45,022 bases of DNA, from assembly GCA_018671175.1 (NCBI GenBank), contig JABHIE010000014.1, positions 1 through 45,022 of the forward strand, given 5' to 3'. Below the pieces are notes generated by a model. The model ran no database searches and had not been told where the DNA came from. It saw only the letters and a list, made by a program, of their open reading frames with translations. Source of the DNA: Planctomycetota bacterium. Lineage in GTDB: Bacteria; Planctomycetota; UBA1135. Made by a program: the position numbers and the translations under genes. Positions 10,518-18,240 of the stretch are shown piece after piece (the stretch's first letter is position 1; each line of letters opens with the position of its first letter).

Positions 10518-11654
10518 TCAAAGAAGACCGTCAAACAGGCCAAAGAATCGCTCTCGTAGGCGTTCGCGTAGAGGTCGCTTAGCCCAAAGCGCAGGCTCGA
10601 TGCTCTCACTCAATTGGAAATCTGCTGAGAAAGAATCGGCCAACTCTTGATTAATCTCTCTGTGGCGTAACTCAACGGCGATTTCATGATTCCAGCGCAA
10701 CGACCAATTGTCGAGATTTGGTGACCCGATGAGAGACCAGTCGTCATCAAAGAGTGCAGCTTTTGCATGTTGAAAGGAAGGTTGGTATTCCATGATCGTC
10801 ACGCCGCCTCGCAGGAGCGCACCGTAATAGCGATGCGATGCCAAGCGCACCCCGGCGTGGTCATGCAAAACAGGGCCGGGCAAAAGCAAGCGCACATCAA
10901 CACCGCGACGCACCGCAGCAAGCAAAGCGCGGCGCAAGCGTGCAGGCGGAATGAAATAAGCGGTGGCCAGCCAAACGCGCTTTTCAGCATGGTGAATATG
11001 ATGCAGCAGGCAACGGCGAAACCAAGTTGGCCGATGGCTGTATTGCGGTACGAGTCGAGCTTCGTTTTGATTCGGCTTCGCACTCGCTGCCTGCTGAGGG
11101 ACGGCATTTGGCCCTGCGCGGTTGTTGTTCCAGAGGCGAAAGAAGGCTCCTTGGAAATTTGCCGCAACAGGCCCGTCGATTCGAACCATGACATCGCGAG
11201 CGGGTGCAGGTTTGCGCTCGTGCCACCATGGGTCACCAAAGGCAAGGCCGCCCGTCCATGCGATGCGGCCATCAATCACAATGATGCGCCGATGCGTACG
11301 ACCAAAACCGAGTGGCGACAACCCGAAAAACGGTCGGATTCGGAAGGTGTTGTAAAGCTGCACTTCGACCCCGGCTTGGATCATGCGGCCGCTGAGGTTT
11401 GCACCCATTTGATTCGAGCCAAAAGAATCGATATGCAGCAAGACGCGCACGCCCGCCTCTGCCGCAGCGCATAAGGCGTCTGCAATGGCGTCACCCGCGA
11501 GGCCGTCTTCAAAAATGTAGTTTTCGACGAGCAGCAATTGCCTTGCTGTCCTCAAATCGGCGAGCAGTGAATGCCAAGTGCTTTCCGCCTGAGTGTGCAG
11601 GCTGACCTCTCCCGCAGGGACGAAGGGGTACGGCGCGTGGAAAGTTTTTGGCAT
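10518..11654 (-). CDS. phospholipase D-like / cardiolipin synthase-type protein
   Basis: 378 residues, the length of ClsB-type cardiolipin synthases, which join two phospholipids (phosphatidylglycerol and another) at the inner membrane. Two HKD motifs are present. The first is HRRIIVID (H121, R123, D128), in which the usual lysine is arginine. The second, HAKAALFD (H296, K298, D303), is intact and followed by GSPNLDNWSLRWNHE. Other family features are VENYIFEDG near residue 43 and LATAYFIPP near 229. There is no N-terminal membrane segment, as in ClsB. It lies 14 nt after the glycosyltransferase and 9 nt before the EEP gene. Whether the Lys-to-Arg change lowers activity is unknown. Confidence 0.9.
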   Translation of the reverse strand: MPKTFHAPYPFVPAGEVSLHTQAESTWHSLLADLRTARQLLLVENYIFEDGLAGDAIADALCAAAEAGVRVLLHIDSFGSNQMGANLSGRMIQAGVEVQLYNTFRIRPFFGLSPLGFGRTHRRIIVIDGRIAWTGGLAFGDPWWHERKPAPARDVMVRIDGPVAANFQGAFFRLWNNNRAGPNAVPQQAASAKPNQNEARLVPQYSHRPTWFRRCLLHHIHHAEKRVWLATAYFIPPARLRRALLAAVRRGVDVRLLLPGPVLHDHAGVRLASHRYYGALLRGGVTIMEYQPSFQHAKAALFDDDWSLIGSPNLDNWSLRWNHEIAVELRHREINQELADSFSADFQLSESIEPALWAKRPLRERLRERFFGLFDGLL

Positions 11655-11668
11655 GGCCTTAGCCTAAT

Positions 11669-12664
11669 TCATTTGCTTATTCGCGTCAGGATTGCGTCGG
11701 CGACTTGCGCGGGGTCAAGCTCTTGCATGCATGGGTGGCCAGATTTGGGGCAAACCTTTTTATGGCAAGTGAGGCAGTCGAGCGTTTCGACTCGCAAAAT
11801 GGTGGTGTCGCAAAGACTGTGCGCGCTCCATGCCGGGTGCGTTGGGCCGTAAAGGACCACCTGTGGTGTGCCCAGAGCAGCCGCCATATGCCGCGCGCCA
11901 GAATCCATGGTGAGCAATACATCGGCGCGTGCGAGGGCGGTTTTGGCTTGGCTAAGCGTGCCCGTGATTGTGGTGCTGTCTAGACCAAGCAGCTGCAGAG
12001 CCCGAGCGGTGCTTTGCAAAAGAGGCATTTCATTCGGCGACCCAATGAGCACCACATCAAGCTTGATTTTCTCTTGAGCAATCTGGATGGCCCGCGCAAT
12101 TAATTTTGGCGGGTATTGCTTGGATACACCAAATGCCGCTCCTGGTGCGATTGCGATTTGACATGTCGCGCTTGTTGAAGTTTGCGAAGGTGTGCGTGCA
12201 ATCAGCCGTGGCAAAGGTGGCTCAAGATCGATCGAGCCCAGCAACGGAGCGGCCATTTCGGCGTAGATCAAATTCATGGGGCGGGCTTCATGAATTGCAG
12301 GGAGACTGTCGGTCAGGAAGAGACTGCGGAATGCCGCCCGTCGACCGATTCGCCTCGGGATGCCCGCTTTGCGTGCGGCTAAAACAGATGACCACGAGTT
12401 TGGTAAGAGCAAAATCGCGTCAGCCTGGGGTGAGCTCAAGATACGCGCCATGCGCGAGGTTGAGCGTCGCGCCACGGCATCGATGGGCAAGTATTGATCG
12501 AAAGATGTCAGGCCCTCAAGCAGTGATTCGTAATGATCGGCGCCAGCCACCGAAATATGAGTGGTCGGTAGGTTGGCGCGCAGTATCTCGAGCAGCGGTG
12601 TGGCCATCACGACATCGCCCAGAGGGTTGGGCAATCTAATGATGAGGGAGGTCGGGCTGGCCAT
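11669..12664 (-). CDS. glycosyltransferase family 9 (heptosyltransferase II-like)
   Basis: 331 residues, the usual size for WaaF/WaaC-type heptosyltransferases. It begins with the family signature RLPNPLGDVVMATPLLEILR. It also carries LLLPNSWSSVLAARKAGIPRRIG, IAIAPGAAFGVSKQYPP (nucleotide-sugar phosphate binding) and DSGARHMAAALGTPQVVLYGPTHP, all typical of GT9. The C-terminal CLTCHKKVCPKSGHPCM cluster of cysteines is also seen in heptosyltransferase II proteins. It transfers a heptose or related sugar to the lipid A core at the cytoplasmic side of the inner membrane. It is divergent, 20 nt apart, from an oxidoreductase gene. TATCCT lies 8 nt upstream of the ATG. waaF is likely but GT9 specificity cannot be fixed from sequence. 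Confidence 0.92.
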   Translation of the reverse strand: MASPTSLIIRLPNPLGDVVMATPLLEILRANLPTTHISVAGADHYESLLEGLTSFDQYLPIDAVARRSTSRMARILSSPQADAILLLPNSWSSVLAARKAGIPRRIGRRAAFRSLFLTDSLPAIHEARPMNLIYAEMAAPLLGSIDLEPPLPRLIARTPSQTSTSATCQIAIAPGAAFGVSKQYPPKLIARAIQIAQEKIKLDVVLIGSPNEMPLLQSTARALQLLGLDSTTITGTLSQAKTALARADVLLTMDSGARHMAAALGTPQVVLYGPTHPAWSAHSLCDTTILRVETLDCLTCHKKVCPKSGHPCMQELDPAQVADAILTRISK

Positions 12665-12671
12665 GTTGAGT

Positions 12672-12678
12672 TAGGATA
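12672..12678. promoter_or_regulatory. candidate shared -10 of a divergent leaderless promoter pair
   Basis: The whole gap between the two divergent ATGs is 20 nt. TAGGAT (12672-12677, plus) lies 7 nt before ATG 12685, and TATCCT (12673-12678 read on minus) lies 8 nt before the other ATG. The two hexamers overlap by five bases. No convincing -35 is seen on either side, and neither gene has a Shine-Dalgarno at the proper distance. Transcription start sites would fall on or next to the start codons. Confidence 0.45.
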
Positions 12679-12684
12679 GCACTC

Positions 12685-13722
12685 ATGTCTTCCAACCCCG
12701 ACAGCCCTCACGCGTCGGCCTCGCACCCTGCTCCCAAAGGTGCGAGCCCAAGCGCATCTTCCGACAGCCCATTTGCGTGTTTGCGTGTGGTGGTGGTGGG
12801 TGCGCGTCGAGTGCGCCAAGGCACCGGGCCGTTTTTGGCTCTGCAAACGGCAGAGTGGGGCGCAGATTTGGTGGGCGTTTTCGGCACGCGGCCGGTTACG
12901 GCGCATCACGCATCGGCTTGGCTTAGCGCGCGAGGCGTTTCGGTCGCTGAATATTCCGACTGGGATTCCATGATGGCTTACGCTGATCCACACGCGATTG
13001 TGATCGCCTCCCCTGTGGGTACGCATCGGCCGTGGCTTGAATTGGCGTTGGCGCATGACATCCATGTGCTTTGCGAAAAACCACTTTTGAGAGGTGCGGC
13101 GGCAGACTCTCAAGACTTGGCGAAACGATTTGCCGCGGCGGGTTTGGTGCTTGCCGAAAATTGTCAGTGGCCGCAAACGCTTGAGGCCTTTCATGGCTTG
13201 CACCCTCAGGCCGATCTCAGTTCGGTCTCCCGTTTTCGCATGTTGCTTTGCCCCGGCGGTCGCGGAATGGCGCGCCTACTCGAAGTCTTGTCGCACCCTC
13301 TGAGTTTGCTGCAAGCCGTTTTCCCTGGGCCCGCCGAGTTGCTCCATGTGCGTTATCTCGAAACGGGTCTTGAGGCATCCGATATGCGTTTGAATTTTGT
13401 GTATCGCGTTTTTGATCGCGAGATTGAGTGCGAGGTCGTTCTCGAAGACACAGGCACATACCCTCGGCCGGCCGAATACGCCTTTGATGATTTCGTTTGC
13501 CGCCGTCGTGTTATTGAACCGGGCTACCGCATTGGCTTTGCGGCCACTCACGACGAAAACGCCAAGGTCTATTTCCCAGAGGTCGACCCAATGAAAGCGC
13601 GATTAGGCGATTTCTTCAAACAGGTCAAACAGGCTCAAAACACCCATTCATCGCCTATTGACGAGGGTTTGGTCCGCCGTCAGTTCCTGATGGAGGCCTT
13701 GCTTGATGCATACCCGGCCTAA
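12685..13722 (+). CDS. Gfo/Idh/MocA-like NAD(P)-dependent oxidoreductase
   Basis: 345 residues. After a 30-residue Ser/Pro-rich N-terminus comes a Rossmann core beginning LRVVVVGARRVRQGTG; the usual GxGxxG is altered to GARRVRQG, so nucleotide binding may differ. Further features are AIVIASPVGTHRPWLELAL and the family hallmark CEKPLL near residue 130. The C-terminal half (about 175-340) matches the beta-sheet substrate domain only loosely, and the canonical later Lys/Asp/His triad is not evident. Members oxidise or reduce sugars and related polyols. It heads a tight plus-strand operon with a radical SAM enzyme (3-nt gap), a methyltransferase and a kinase-like protein, next to envelope genes, so modification of a sugar or lipid head group is a reasonable guess. 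Confidence 0.8.
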   Translation: MSSNPDSPHASASHPAPKGASPSASSDSPFACLRVVVVGARRVRQGTGPFLALQTAEWGADLVGVFGTRPVTAHHASAWLSARGVSVAEYSDWDSMMAYADPHAIVIASPVGTHRPWLELALAHDIHVLCEKPLLRGAAADSQDLAKRFAAAGLVLAENCQWPQTLEAFHGLHPQADLSSVSRFRMLLCPGGRGMARLLEVLSHPLSLLQAVFPGPAELLHVRYLETGLEASDMRLNFVYRVFDREIECEVVLEDTGTYPRPAEYAFDDFVCRRRVIEPGYRIGFAATHDENAKVYFPEVDPMKARLGDFFKQVKQAQNTHSSPIDEGLVRRQFLMEALLDAYPA

Positions 13723-13725
13723 AAA

Positions 13726-14985
13726 ATGAAGCCCCCGCCGGCGAGCCAGGTCTCTGCGCAAGTCGCACCCATTCATGATTTTGCGCGTAAGTTGCAGCAT
13801 CCTGATTTGCGGCCTCAGGTTTTAGAGTATTTGAGCTGGCGCCGTGAAGTTGCTCGCACAAAGTTGTCTGGCGTATGCGCGCCAGCATCACCGCCGCTTG
13901 TGCCGCTTTCCATCAATTTAGATTTGACGACAGCATGCAATTATGCGTGCGATCATTGCATCGATTGGGAAGCACTCAATCAACCAGCGCGGCACGATGA
14001 GCTCGCACTTTTTGATTCGCTCGAATACTTAGCCGCAAACGGCTTGCGCTCGGTCATCCTGCTCGGTGGCGGAGAGCCGACTTTGCACCCAGCTTTTTCG
14101 CGGGTCGTGCGATTTCTAAAAGAGCTTGGCCTGCAGGTCGCCGTCGTTACAAATGGCTCCCGAAATGAAGTCATTGCCGCGGTGGCTGACGCATTCACTA
14201 GCGGCGACTGGGTGCGCTTATCTCTCGACGCTGGCACAGATGAGCTTTTTCGCGCCATGCACAAACCACGCTCGGCAGATTTAACTTTGACGGCCATCTT
14301 GAAGTCAGCTGGGCAAATCAAGTCGACCAACTCAGAGCTAAGCCTCGGCTTCTCATTTGTGATGACTTGGCGCGGTGCTTTGCGGCACGACATCCAAGTC
14401 CTCGAAAACTTAGACGAAATGGCTTTTGCGGCCCAGCGTGCAAAGAGTGCTGGTTTTGATTACATTTCATTCAAACCGTTCTTGACGAGGGCGATGGAAG
14501 GCGCCGAGGTGATGTCACCCGATGCCGCACTCGAAGCGCATGAGGTTTTGTTAACCAGGATTCAGGCTCAATTGACGCGTGCAACCGCACTGCAAGATGA
14601 TGCCTTCCGTGTTGTCGAGAGTACTAATTTGCGAGTCTTAATACAGAATACTTGGCAAGAAATGACGCGCCAACCCGCGATTTGCCATATGCAAGCCTTT
14701 CGGCAAGTCTTGAGCCCGCTTGGTGTTTTCAACTGTCCCGCGCATCGTGGTGTCGCCAAAGCACGCATTGGTGAGGCGCATGATTGGGCACCTCAAGATG
14801 GGGTGGCCAAAGCGACTTCCGCCACGAGTGCGCTCCTTGATTCTTTCGACGCTTGCCATGAGTGCGCTGAGGTTACTTGCCTTTATCATGGCGTGAATCA
14901 CCTTTTTGAGCGACTCATAGAGAGTGGTCAAGATTTGGAAACCGCTTTTCCTGAAGTCGCAGGCAGGCGAGATAGTTTCCTCTAA
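13726..14985 (+). CDS. radical SAM protein with SPASM-like C-terminus
   Basis: 419 residues. The radical SAM [4Fe-4S] motif is CNYACDHC (Cys71, Cys75, Cys78), followed by LLGGGEPTLHP (SAM binding, residues 113-122), VVTNGS near 141 and RLSLDAGTDELF near 164. The C-terminal part has extra cysteines at 320, 337, 377, 380 and 385, with CHECAEVTC resembling the auxiliary cluster of SPASM/twitch proteins. These enzymes modify peptides or sugars by radical chemistry. No precursor-peptide gene was found next to it, so a RiPP pathway is not supported. The start follows the oxidoreductase stop by 3 nt, and its stop overlaps the next ATG (TAATG). The substrate is unknown. Confidence 0.88.
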   Translation: MKPPPASQVSAQVAPIHDFARKLQHPDLRPQVLEYLSWRREVARTKLSGVCAPASPPLVPLSINLDLTTACNYACDHCIDWEALNQPARHDELALFDSLEYLAANGLRSVILLGGGEPTLHPAFSRVVRFLKELGLQVAVVTNGSRNEVIAAVADAFTSGDWVRLSLDAGTDELFRAMHKPRSADLTLTAILKSAGQIKSTNSELSLGFSFVMTWRGALRHDIQVLENLDEMAFAAQRAKSAGFDYISFKPFLTRAMEGAEVMSPDAALEAHEVLLTRIQAQLTRATALQDDAFRVVESTNLRVLIQNTWQEMTRQPAICHMQAFRQVLSPLGVFNCPAHRGVAKARIGEAHDWAPQDGVAKATSATSALLDSFDACHECAEVTCLYHGVNHLFERLIESGQDLETAFPEVAGRRDSFL

Positions 14986-15632
14986 TGGCGACCTTTAACT
15001 CCATTTCGCAAGAGCCAAAGCAAACGCGCCAGGCGTGGGAGGATGCTCTGCGGGCACAACATTATGCGCATGGCCGTTGGGCTCAAAGTGCCCGCGCGCG
15101 TCGCACAAACCGCCGCGAACAATTTCTGGTCGACCAGTTGCTTGAGCAAGCTGATTCGATTGATTCCGCTCTTGATGTGCCTTGTGGTACGGGGCGTTTC
15201 GAGGCGACTCTCGCGCGACACGCGTTGCGGCTTTGGGCAGCTGATGCTTCGCACGCCATGCTCAGTCAATACGAGGGGCAATCACCTCGTATTCAGTTTT
15301 CGGCTGACGCAATTCCTTTTTGCACAGCTTCAATAGACCTTGTTTTTTGTTTTCGTCTTTTACACCATTTTGAAGAGAGCCAAACGAGGGTGCACATTTT
15401 GAAAGAGCTGGCGCGCGTGAGTCGCCGCTATGTTCTCGTGAGTTATTGGGACGCAGCTTGCCTGCAATCGTGGCGGCATCGTTTGTTGGGCCGCAAGACC
15501 AAACGCCACGCGATTCCACGCCTTCAATTTGAGACCGAAGCAAAGGCGGCTGGTTTAAAAGTTGTTGCTCGAGAGCCGCTGCGTCGAGGAGTGAGCGAGC
15601 AGGTCATTGTTTTGCTTGAGGTTAAGCCATGA
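14985..15632 (+). CDS. class I SAM-dependent methyltransferase
   Basis: 215 residues. Motif I is ALDVPCGTGRFEATLA (about residues 57-72), followed by LWAADASHAMLSQY, and IQFSADAIPFCTASIDLVFCFRLLHHF covers motifs II and III. This is a UbiE/Methyltransf_11-type fold. The substrate is not readable. The later segment LARVSRRYVLVSYWDA is typical of the small-molecule branch. It overlaps the radical SAM stop by one base, and its own stop overlaps the next gene by 4 nt, so all four genes of the operon should be made together. Confidence 0.9.
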   Translation: MATFNSISQEPKQTRQAWEDALRAQHYAHGRWAQSARARRTNRREQFLVDQLLEQADSIDSALDVPCGTGRFEATLARHALRLWAADASHAMLSQYEGQSPRIQFSADAIPFCTASIDLVFCFRLLHHFEESQTRVHILKELARVSRRYVLVSYWDAACLQSWRHRLLGRKTKRHAIPRLQFETEAKAAGLKVVAREPLRRGVSEQVIVLLEVKP

Positions 15633-16387
15633 GCTGGGCCATCCAGACTCATACGGGTGAGCCGCCCGCGCTCCGAAAAAATATGCCCGCAGGCGAAATC
15701 GTCCGCGTGTTGGCTTCTGGTCCGACGGCTACGGTTGTGCAATTGCGGCCCCCTAAAGGTCCAGATACGCTTTTTAAGCGGTATTTTTTCCCTGAGTGGC
15801 GCCAGCGCTTTCAATCGGCGGGGCGACATACTTATTGGGGGGCTCCCAAAGTTGTTGTCGAGGCAGAAAACTTGATGCGTTTGGGTGGGGCGGGCGTTCC
15901 GACTTTGCCGCCTCTTGCTTGGGGAGTGGATCGCAGTTTTGGTTTTGTAAGAGATAGTTGGCTGTTGTTGCCCTTTGTTCCTGAAGCCCCTGATTTGCAG
16001 CAGAGCATTTTAAGCGGGCATTCTTTTGCACCTGGGTTTTGGACTCAGCTTGGCCAGAGTGTGCGTTTGATGCATCAAGCGCGTTGCCGTTATCGAGGCT
16101 TATGCGCACGCAATTTGCTCGTGCAAAGCGACCGCTTTTGCTGGATTGATCCTGCCAAGGCAAAGTGGTCAAGGCGGATAGGTCGAAAAAGTGCCAGCGC
16201 GTCTGATTTACTCGTTTTTTTAAGCCCGCTTTGGGGTCGCATTGCGCCAGCAGCTGACGAGGCCTTTGCTAAAGGCTATGGCGATTTTGATGTGTCAAAC
16301 CCAGACATCCTCTGGAAAAGGTTAACCCCTTGGGATCTCAAATGGACCCAAGGGGCTGTGGCTCGTGAACGCGCTCGCTGGGAATGA
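15629..16387 (+). CDS. WaaP/KdkA-type LPS kinase-fold protein, catalytic Asp replaced by Gly
   Basis: 252 residues, the usual size of Kdo/WaaP lipopolysaccharide kinase family proteins, which phosphorylate core heptose or Kdo. The N-lobe has Lys50 (LFKRYFFP) and Glu80 (VEAENLMRL), then a hinge region LLLPFVPEAP. The catalytic loop reads YRGLCARNLLV (residues 155-165), where the family has (H/Y)xDxxxxN: Gly157 stands in the place of the catalytic Asp, while Asn162 and the metal-binding Asp174 (WIDPAKAKW) remain. It may be a pseudokinase or use another base. It closes the operon that starts with the oxidoreductase at 12685. The family call is good; activity is doubtful. Confidence 0.75.
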   Translation: MSWAIQTHTGEPPALRKNMPAGEIVRVLASGPTATVVQLRPPKGPDTLFKRYFFPEWRQRFQSAGRHTYWGAPKVVVEAENLMRLGGAGVPTLPPLAWGVDRSFGFVRDSWLLLPFVPEAPDLQQSILSGHSFAPGFWTQLGQSVRLMHQARCRYRGLCARNLLVQSDRFCWIDPAKAKWSRRIGRKSASASDLLVFLSPLWGRIAPAADEAFAKGYGDFDVSNPDILWKRLTPWDLKWTQGAVARERARWE

Positions 16388-16390
16388 ATA

Positions 16391-16431
16391 AGCTCAATTC
16401 ACTTGGTGGCCCAAGGGCCGTTGAGTGAGCT
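16391..16431. terminator. possible bidirectional terminator between convergent operons
   Basis: AGCTCA (16391-16396) and TGAGCT (16426-16431) are inverted, with an inner GGCC/GGCC pair (16408-16419). The position between the end of the LPS-kinase-like gene and the end of etfA suits a terminator, but the stem is interrupted and there is no clear T tract. Confidence 0.35.
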
Positions 16432-16454
16432 GCCTTCAATCAGCGAGGCATTGA

Positions 16455-17411
16455 CTAATTTTGCAGTTTGCTGAGCTCTTCGGCCAAGACGGGCAGTACC
16501 TCATTGATATCACCAACAATGCCGTATGTCGCCGCCGTGAAAATCGGAGCATCAGCATCTTTGTTGATGGCAACAATGCACTTGGAGTTGTTCATGCCAG
16601 CAAGATGCTGAATGGCACCCGAAATGCCGGCCGCAATGTAAAGCTCAGGGGCAACAGTTTTGCCCGTCTGCCCAACCTGCTCGCTATGAGAGCGAATACC
16701 CGAATCGACAACTGCGCGTGATGCGCCGATGGCCGCTCCAGGTAGTTGGTCAGCGATGGCTTCGAGCATGGCCCAATTATCGGCATCGCCCATTCCACGA
16801 CCACCGGCGACAACAATGTTGGCCTCAGCGACATCAGGGCGGCCGCCAGATTTTGCAGCGACTTCGCGTACGACACTCTTGGAAGCTTCGGCAGAAGTTT
16901 CGCCGATTTCCGCTGCGGCGTCACGGGATGCGGCCGCAAAAAAGTTGCCGCGCAAGGATGCAACTGCAACCGCGCCAGAGACCCTCGCGTTGAGCATACC
17001 TTTGCCCGCGTAGATGGGGCGAGTGAAGACCATCCGGCCATCGGCGACAGTAATCGCTGTGCAATCGGGGACACACCCCGTCTCAAGACCCGCAGCAATG
17101 CGAGCGGTCAAATCTTTGCCGCGGACTGAGGCGGCCAAGAGTACAGCAACCGAACCCAATTCTTTGGCCACGCGTGTGCAAGTTGCAGCGGCGCCTTCGG
17201 CTGAGTGCTGAGCAGCGCCTGCGATGAGCACATTGTCAGCGCCCGCGGCACCCAAAAGTGCAGCATCGGCATCGAAAGCCTCGTAAGAGAGTGCCGTAAC
17301 CGTGCCACCGCCGAGCTCGTCGACAGTTTTGCGGGCAGCACCAAGAGCCTCGAGTGAGGCGGGGCGGAGGGAACCATCGCGGGTTTCCAGAAGAACAAGA
17401 ATGTTAGACAT
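16455..17411 (-). CDS. etfA: electron transfer flavoprotein, alpha subunit
   Basis: 318 residues, the standard length. The C-terminal FAD-binding domain is unmistakable: GGRGMGDADNW (about residue 205), GASRAVVDSG, the QVGQTGK loop near 252, YIAAGISGAIQHLAGMNNSKCIVAINKD and the final DINEVLPVLAEEL. EtfA with EtfB carries electrons from acyl-CoA dehydrogenases and other flavoenzymes to the quinone pool via ETF:quinone oxidoreductase, which is not in the window. It starts 11 nt after etfB, with AGAGG upstream of its ATG. Confidence 0.97.
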   Translation of the reverse strand: MSNILVLLETRDGSLRPASLEALGAARKTVDELGGGTVTALSYEAFDADAALLGAAGADNVLIAGAAQHSAEGAAATCTRVAKELGSVAVLLAASVRGKDLTARIAAGLETGCVPDCTAITVADGRMVFTRPIYAGKGMLNARVSGAVAVASLRGNFFAAASRDAAAEIGETSAEASKSVVREVAAKSGGRPDVAEANIVVAGGRGMGDADNWAMLEAIADQLPGAAIGASRAVVDSGIRSHSEQVGQTGKTVAPELYIAAGISGAIQHLAGMNNSKCIVAINKDADAPIFTAATYGIVGDINEVLPVLAEELSKLQN

Positions 17412-17422
17412 AGCAGTAACCT

Positions 17423-18178
17423 CTAGAGAACTTTGGCTTCGTTGCGGAGAGCGTCAACCAATTCGGCGACGGCGGCCGCACCCTCACCGATAATTCGGCC
17501 AGCGGGACGGTCTGCAGGGGGGAGGAGATCGATGACCTCGAGAGCCGGGGCGCCGAGATCGACTTCGGTAATCTCAAGAGGCTTTTTCTTGGCTTTCATG
17601 ATGCCTTTGAGGTTGGCATAACGAGGCTCATTTAGGCCTTTTTGGCAAGTGATGGCGCAAGGCAATGGAGACTCAAGAATCTCTCGGCCACCTTCGACTT
17701 CGCGCTCGCAGATGACTTTGTCGCCATCAAGCTCGAATTTAACGACCTCAGTTAAGCAGGGGACGCCAAGCATTGTGGCGACCGCAGGGCCAACACCGTG
17801 GGCATCGTTGTCGACCGCTTGCTTGCCAAAAAAGAGCAAATCAAACTCGCGACCGCGGATGGCCTCGGCCAAGATGCGAGCCGTCGTGGTCACATCGGCG
17901 TCGAGCGCAAGGTCATTTGTTAGCAAAACCGCATCGTCTGCGCCCATTGCCAGTACAGTGCGCAACTCTTTTTGAGCCGCTGCGTTGCCGAGGCTAATCG
18001 CAGTAACGGTCGAGCCCTCATGGGCAGCCGCAACTTGAAGGGCTTGCTCAACCGCAAACTCGTCGTAAGGGTTGAGAAGGAATTCGACCCCAGTAGGGTC
18101 GAGAGATTTAGTGGATGCGTCGATAACCACACGAGTTGTCGTGGCCGGAACGCGCTTTACGCAGGTAATGATTTTCAC
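17423..18178 (-). CDS. etfB: electron transfer flavoprotein, beta subunit
   Basis: 251 residues, typical. It starts at GTG 18178 with GGAGA seven bases upstream. Family features: MKIITCVKRVP at the N-terminus, NPYDEFAVEQAL near residue 38, ILAEAIRG, LLFFGKQAVDNDAHGVGP (AMP-binding region) and the C-terminal ARYANLKGIMKAKKKPLE-type signature (PRYANLKGIMKAKKKPLE here). It forms the heterodimer with EtfA. The 62-nt gap after lptB contains TAAAAT (minus strand, 18209-18214) and could hold its own promoter, so etfBA may be transcribed separately from the lepB-lptB genes. Confidence 0.97.
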   Translation of the reverse strand: MKIITCVKRVPATTTRVVIDASTKSLDPTGVEFLLNPYDEFAVEQALQVAAAHEGSTVTAISLGNAAAQKELRTVLAMGADDAVLLTNDLALDADVTTTARILAEAIRGREFDLLFFGKQAVDNDAHGVGPAVATMLGVPCLTEVVKFELDGDKVICEREVEGGREILESPLPCAITCQKGLNEPRYANLKGIMKAKKKPLEITEVDLGAPALEVIDLLPPADRPAGRIIGEGAAAVAELVDALRNEAKVL

Positions 18179-18240
18179 GGGATTCTCCGAAGGGATGAGC
18201 CGAAGATTTTAGCCGATTTTCGGCCAAAGTGCAGGTCTGT

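Noticed and set aside
13726-14985. RiPP maturation system around the radical SAM protein
   Set aside because: No short precursor-like ORF, protease or transporter was found beside it, so the SPASM-like cysteines alone do not support this.
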